Shown one piece after another: positions 7,378 to 11,337 of a DNA stretch of 11,337 bases (position 1 is the first letter of the stretch; each line of letters starts with the position of its first letter). Source of the DNA: Euperipatoides rowelli (Eukaryota > Onychophora > Udeonychophora > Euonychophora > Peripatopsidae); the NCBI GenBank assembly GCA_003024985.2, contig PXIH01S0008613.1. One strand, given 5' to 3'. Both the position numbers and the translations under genes were made by a program. Below the pieces are notes generated by a model. The model worked only from the letters and a program-made list of their open reading frames with translations, was not told where the DNA came from and did not search any database.

Positions 7378-8345
7378 ATAGCTTGGCAAAATGCTATATT
7401 GTATTAAATGCAAATTGATTTTATTTAATATAAGTGTTTCGGCGACCGACAGAGAAGAGACAGATATACAGTAGGTATATAGGAGGTATGTTGTCAAGGT
7501 TACCCTTCTTAAATTTAGGTGTTATCTGACATAAGTGCCAATCATCTGGAATAATAACAGATATTAAGGAAATATTAATCAGTTTAAAAAAAACTGTACG
7601 AAAAAAACACATCTTTAAACAAGAAAGAATGGGACATTATCATAATAGGAAGTAAAAGTATCCTTAAATTAGTCAATACATCTATAACATCATTTTCAGA
7701 TATCTTTAGATATTCGTTAGGAGCTAGTGTAACATTAGATACATCTAGATTAGAAATCAAATTGTCATTAAATCGCACAAAATGTGAAAACAAATTAGGA
7801 ATTTCTAAACTATTATTTTCAACTATTTTTAAAATATTTTTGTCATTTTTTCTTTTATTATTAAAGTAATTATATAAAATGTTCCTATTGTATTTCGATC
7901 TAATTACTATATTTTGTTCAAAATTGAATCGATCTTCTTTTATAGAAGCAGCTGTTTTATGTATAATTCTATAATTATCATAGTTATTTAATGTTTTGTT
8001 CCTTTTATTTATTTTAAATGAGATGCTTAGATTTAATTAAATGTTGTGTGGTTGGCATTGACCATCTATTGATGTGTTCTCCGATTCGTCACATGAACTT
8101 TGTTAATAGCCTGGGTAATTGCTCCTTGTATTTTATTCATAATTATTTTATAATCAGAAGTGATCTTGTTGGCATCATTAAAAAAACAGAAAGTCTATCT
8201 CTGATAAGAGATGATTTAACAACAGATAATTTCCATTTGTAAGCTGAAAAAGCTGGAAGAATTGTCAGCTTGCTCAGTTACCTGTAGATTAAGTTGTGCA
8301 TGAATAATTATATGGTCACTCTTGATAGGTGGTTCAAAATATGCA

Positions 8346-8470
8346 TTGTTTTTGAAACACACCAAACACACATGGACAATTCCATTGGCACTGGCTAGGG
8401 GTGGATTGGAAATGTGTTGAAACACACACGTGGGCAATAACAATTCCACTGACATTTGGGCAGCGTAGAT
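8346..8470. repeat. Degenerate minisatellite, right of the LINE
   Basis: Resumes with TTTTTGAAACACACC, which is the part of the unit expected after the GGATTGGAGAT where the left block ends. It then runs through ACAATTCCATTGGCACTGG, GTGGATTGGAAATGTGTTG, AAACACACACGTGGGCAATA and ACAATTCCACTGACATTTGG. The phase continuity supports one array split by the LINE insertion. Confidence 0.8.
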
Positions 8471-9190
8471 TTTGGTCCATTCTTATTTGTAAAAATGCGT
8501 ATTTAACAGAACACTTGAGCTAATATTTAGAAAACATGGTGTGAATTGCAAATACACTAGAATAAACATACTGTAGCTATCAAATGCAATATCTTTTGAT
8601 CCCAATTTATCAATGTTTATAATATTTATTATTTATTCATATATTGTGAATTGTTTTGGTGTGAAATGCAGACTCTTTATGTTTCTGTGTAAGATTTTCA
8701 TACTTTAATATCTGAATATAATGAAAGATTTTGATTTCTTATAATAAAAATTTAAGGTTATCATAAAATATGATCTATTTTATGATTGGGCATAGTATGT
8801 TTTAAGTATTACTATGACTATGGACTATTGTAAAGTTTTGGAGCTGTAAAAATAATGAAGAAAAGAAAAAAATGTGTATGATAGCACAGTAGGTTCAACA
8901 CTAAGGACAAGTGGAAAATAAAGATCTGTATTTGTGTGTATAAAATAAAAATATATTATTTTGAAAATAGGGCAAGATTTTTTTTTAAACTATGAACAAT
9001 TTATAAATAGCATTGAGGATAGCAAAAATTGCATTAATGAAATACTGTAGCTGTTTTAATCATATGCAGCTGGGAATGTTTGAAATTAAGATACAGTGTA
9101 CAAAGAGATAAGCCTGGCATGGGTCTGTATTTTTAGACATAAATGTAGCTACAGTATTTGTAAATAAAAGTAACCCCACCCTCAAAATTT
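8471..9190. other. Unassigned AT-rich intron sequence
   Basis: Intronic, with scattered stops in all frames. It contains several TACTGTA/TACAGTA motifs (8571, 9043, 9150 areas) but no recognisable gene or element. Confidence 0.5.
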
Positions 9191-9216
9191 TTAAAAATTG
9201 TAAAACAAAAATTTAC

Positions 9217-9469
9217 CCGATGGGAAACCTTGCTGAGATCCTGGCGGAAGGTAAGCTGGAGGAGCATAAGCAGTGTGAACAGGTGAATTTTCTACCGATC
9301 CACCTGGGCTTCCAAAACTCTGTCCTGGGTAAGAAGCATAAGACAATGATGGCTGAGGAATATTCCTAAATTGATATTGTTGTTTTTGTTGATGGAGCCT
9401 CATCTGTAATTCCCTTTCTTGTTCTTGCATCTTTTGCATTGCTATCTCTCTTTGGTAGGCTAAATATAC
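9217..9469 (-). CDS. HGS: HGS (Hrs) internal exon: end of coiled coil and Gln-rich linker
   Basis: Internal coding exon of the ESCRT-0 subunit Hrs, which binds ubiquitinated cargo on early endosomes and recruits ESCRT-I and clathrin. Seen: read from 9469 in frame it opens VYLAYQREIAMQKMQEQE, then an RELQMRLHQQKQQ stretch, then GSVENSPVH and a Pro/Tyr-rich end (PPAYLPPGSQQGFPSG). Known: vertebrate HGS has the same order (a YLE-QRQLA-IQ-LQEQE helix, QMRLEQQKQ, then GSVE-SP-H-Y), so the match is specific. Acceptor: TTCTAACAG just above 9469. Donor: G|GTAAAT at 9217/9216. The exon is 253 nt (84 codons plus one base), so it ends in phase 1 and pairs with the terminal exon. An alternative acceptor (TTTAG, near 9462) would lose the conserved YL and is less likely. 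The first ATG (9439) is an internal Met, not a start. Confidence 0.88.
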
Positions 9470-9865
9470 CTGTTAGAATGAGAATATAAGGATTTATATA
9501 CAGTATATTAGACTGTTCATATGCTATAAATAACTATGAGAATGATAATATAATGATTTACAGTATGTACAGTAAAGTGGAATGGGTAAGAGTAGATTAG
9601 GATCCAGTATAAATGTTATTCTACAGCACTGCAAAATGCCATATTTTGTGCCTAATACTGTACTTCATAGTTGAAGTTTTAAACACTAGATGGCTGTAAA
9701 TTTTGAATGTACAGCATATAGCACGGTGGGTTTTGACATAGTATATTTATATACAGTATACTGTATTGCCTAAACGTTATTTTTAAATAGATAATACTGA
9801 GTGCTTATACTTTAATTCTGCATTCACAATTGATATAACTTTTCAGTTTTCACTTAAACTGATGA

Positions 9866-9922
9866 AGCCCTACAGCAAGCCAGAGGTCCCTGGCTTAAAG
9901 TCCATGCCTTAATCCGGCCCTG
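9866..9922. mobile_element. hAT end fragment related to the 268-602 family
   Basis: TTAATCCGGCCCTG (9909-9922) is the reverse complement of CAGGGCCGGATTAA, a terminus very like that of the MITE at 268-602. Upstream, GGTCCCTGGCTTAAAGTCC resembles the GGGCCTC-rich subterminal part of such elements. No opposite terminus was found, so it is a solo or truncated end. The left limit is approximate. Confidence 0.6.
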
Positions 9923-10748
9923 AACATACAATATATTGTAAATGTGTGTATACACTAACACTACATTATATAGCATAATGATTAAGCTGTCGCTCACAAA
10001 ATCGCCAAATGCTAGTCAAATTGGCATTTTGCAAATTTTATATACCGGTACTGTAAAACTAGCCTTGCCAAAATGAGGATTCAATTGTTTTTAAATTATT
10101 ATTGCGTAATTATTAATTGTACATATTGCAATACAAAAATTAAAATAAATATAATTTGAATATAAATAAAATCTAGTATGTTATAATAATAGTTACCTAA
10201 GCTAGGATAATATTTACAGTATGTATATTATATTACAAAATTAATATAGGCTATTATACTTTTATATCTAGGCTATTATGTCTCTGTATTTATTTTAATT
10301 TTCTAATTACTAAATTTAAAAAAAAAACACCAATTAGGGACAATTGCAATTTGGGATCTTGATTACTTATCCCACTGAAGGGGACGTCTCTTTTCAATGT
10401 ACATTTAAATATTTATTTTACCAGGAGTTGAGGTTGACATTTCATAAAGTAGAACCTAATAAAAAATTTATCATGCTTATTTTTTTTTTTTTAATTGGAT
10501 GTTATTTTGATAGATCTTACTTAATTTTGTATTTAATCAAACAATTTACTTTTTGCTAATTTTAACCAAATTTTGTCTTTCTGATCACAAAAAAGCAAAA
10601 AATTTCAACATTAAATTTAGCCTTTTATGAATCTACTTAAATGCAGGTAGCCAATGAATTAGTATTATTTTATATAAAAGTTAATAAATTAATTAAAATT
10701 AAAAAAAAATATCAAAAATTTTTCCTTTCTAAATAATTTTTACCATTA

Positions 10749-10911
10749 CAGTAAAACCTGTCTTGAGAGACCCCTGCTATGAGAGACCACCTGCCTTTAA
10801 AGACCACAATTTCTTTGCTCCAATCAATTTTTCACACAAACGACCTCTTATTAAAGACCACCTCTCTAACATGAGCAGTGACTAGCCTTTTTAAATTCCA
10901 AGCATTGAATT
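10749..10911. mobile_element. CAGTAAAACCTG element, copy 1 (pogo/mariner-like terminus)
   Basis: Starts CAGTAAAACCTGTCTTGAGA directly after TA, then carries repeated GAGACCACC/AAAGACCACA motifs and ends GCATTGAATT. A CAGT-beginning terminus after TA is typical of pogo/Tigger-type elements that duplicate a TA target; this is inferred from the terminus alone. No coding sequence or matching right terminus was seen. Confidence 0.6.
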
Positions 10912-10993
10912 AAAGATAAAGATTAGGACACTTGAAACCATGACCGAGATTGGACACGTTGAAAACCAAATTGTATTTTTATTATTATATATA

Positions 10994-11156
10994 CAGCAAA
11001 ACCTGTTTTGAGAGACCCCTGCTATTAGAGACCAACTGCCTTTAAAGACCACAATTTCTTTGCTCCAATCAATTTTTCACACAAATTACCTCGTATTAAT
11101 GACCACCTCTCTAACATGAGCAGTGACTAGCCTTTTTAAATTCCAAGCATTGAATT
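10994..11156. mobile_element. CAGTAAAACCTG element, copy 2, direct orientation
   Basis: Starts CAGCAAAACCTGTTTTGAGA after TATA and tracks copy 1 at a constant offset of 245 bp to GCATTGAATT, with only a few substitutions (for example CGACCTCTTATTAA vs TTACCTCGTATTAA). The 82-bp spacer 10912-10993 does not recur in full after copy 2. The sequence from 11157 to the window end shows one further AAGACCACA but no clear terminus. Confidence 0.65.
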
Positions 11157-11337
11157 CAGCCTTTTTTTGTAAGACCACAAGTTGTAGAAAGTGTGCCTTA
11201 AATGTGCTTTTTGTTATTCACAGACAAAATTAATAAAAACCCAAATTTAAACAAATGTGTAAATGCCTAAAAATATAACATTGTACTGTATTTCAATACC
11301 GTATTGGGATTTTTGAGAGAGCACTGTTTGTTGAAAA

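Larger units (their letters stand above)
6132..8345 (-). mobile_element. 5'-truncated non-LTR retrotransposon (CR1/Jockey-like LINE)
   Basis: A minus-strand LINE remnant of about 2.2 kb. The 3' end looks intact: the ORF2-like frame stops at 6214-6212, followed by about 80 bp of 3' UTR and a short (AAT)n tail (6130-6142 on the plus strand: TTATTATTATTC). Short microsatellite tails are typical of CR1/L2-type elements. The 5' end is truncated inside the endonuclease domain near 8345. Both sides are bordered by the same degenerate minisatellite, so the element evidently inserted into it. No clear target duplication could be read. The clade assignment rests on the C-terminal SLWNALPSEI...AF pattern and RT motifs, and is approximate. 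Confidence 0.85.
6212..8345 (-). pseudogene. Decayed LINE ORF2: endonuclease end plus reverse transcriptase
   Basis: Motifs read down the minus strand in shifting frames. The endonuclease end is PPIKSDHIIIH (8332 downwards, SDH at 8320-8312). The linker has NFEQNIVIRSKYNRN (about 7920-7880). The pre-RT part is ISENDVIDVLTNL (about 7700-7660). RT fingers: PDDWHLCQITPKFKKG (7549-7502). Palm motif A: DIIYIDFSAAFDRVDH (7307-7260). Motif B-like: LPRGAV (7132-7115). Active-site box: YADN at 7048-7037, where functional elements have YADD. Post-palm: YIDLGVVFDPQLKFNLH (6835-6785). C-terminus: RRTSLWNALPSEIMEAN, ending FKSRY-stop at 6212. In functional elements this protein nicks DNA and copies the RNA at the break. 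This copy is dead: frameshifts, internal stops, a 5' truncation and a changed catalytic Asp. Confidence 0.85.
4431..9216 (-). other. HGS: HGS intron, phase 1, 4,786 bp, filled with repeats
   Basis: Bounded by donor GTAAAT (9216 downwards) and acceptor TTGTTTTAG (ending 4431) on the minus strand; both are ordinary U2-type. The exon phases on each side match. It contains a truncated non-LTR element (6132-8345), degenerate minisatellite patches (4664-4728, 5977-6131, 8346-8470) and a foldback inverted repeat (5402-5628). I saw no further convincing exon in 4440-4660, 4730-5400, 5630-5965 or 8471-9190. Those parts are AT-rich, with poly-A/T runs and scattered stops in all frames. Confidence 0.8.
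9470..11337 (-). other. HGS: Part of the next upstream HGS intron
   Basis: Everything above the acceptor at 9470 to the window edge shows no second HGS exon. The expected upstream coding sequence (coiled coil, UIM, FYVE, VHS) is not found in any minus-strand frame. The stretch holds a hAT end (to 9922), a CAGTAAAACCTG repeat pair (10749-11156) and, between about 9930 and 10740, very AT-rich unassigned sequence. A small inverted repeat lies at 9997-10008/10021-10031. Confidence 0.6.

Noticed and set aside
10344-10559. Plus-strand open frame of 71 codons
   Set aside because: Phe/Leu/Tyr-rich translation of AT-rich DNA, with no splice context or recognisable motif.
1-11337. tRNA, rRNA, CRISPR array or bacterial operon
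   Set aside because: No cloverleaf with A/B boxes, no rRNA-like segment and no regularly spaced identical repeats were seen. Introns and LINE content point to an animal nuclear genome.

Overview
The window looks like nuclear DNA of an animal, probably a marine invertebrate. The evidence is a very AT-rich background (about 70% by eye), split coding exons with GT/AG junctions, a metazoan endosomal-sorting gene, and many decayed transposable elements (non-LTR retrotransposon, hAT-type and pogo/mariner-like non-autonomous elements). A deuterostome such as an echinoderm is possible, but this is a weak guess. There is no sign of bacterial gene organisation.

The one firmly recognised gene is HGS (Hrs, hepatocyte growth factor-regulated tyrosine kinase substrate) on the minus strand. 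An internal exon (9469-9217) encodes the end of the coiled-coil/Gln-rich segment and the GSVE-SP-H-Y segment. The last exon (4430-4069) encodes a Pro/Gln/Gly-rich tail that ends in the clathrin-box LISFD. The two join in phase 1 across a 4,786-bp intron (9216-4431), rebuilding a Gly codon. The rest of HGS (VHS, FYVE, UIM, most of the coiled coil) lies beyond 11337.

The HGS intron is a transposon trap. It holds a 5'-truncated non-LTR retrotransposon (about 6132-8345, minus strand) with recognisable endonuclease-end and reverse-transcriptase motifs, a mutated YADN active site and several frame-breaking micro-duplications. This element sits inside a degenerate minisatellite (GGATTGGAGAT...TTGAAACACAC...ACAATTCCATTGG). 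Other copies of the minisatellite lie at 4664-4728 and faintly at about 9577. The intron also has a long foldback inverted repeat (5402-5628). The next intron upstream (9470 onwards) has a fragmentary hAT end (to 9922) and two direct copies of a CAGTAAAACCTG element (10749-10911, 10994-11156).

Downstream of HGS (1-4068) are a complete 335-bp hAT-type MITE with 8-bp target duplications (268-602), a second hAT-like end (to 1802), a diverged 125-bp direct duplication (1438-1655) and a possible minus-strand G-quadruplex (961-986). Three GC-richer islands stand out from the AT-rich background: 1813-2057 (coding-like, possible exon), 2560-2960 (CpG-enriched, repeated CCAATAAAATCT) and 3251-3471 (coding-like). 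These may belong to a neighbouring gene that I do not recognise. TACAGTA/TACTGTA heptamers are strongly over-represented across the window.
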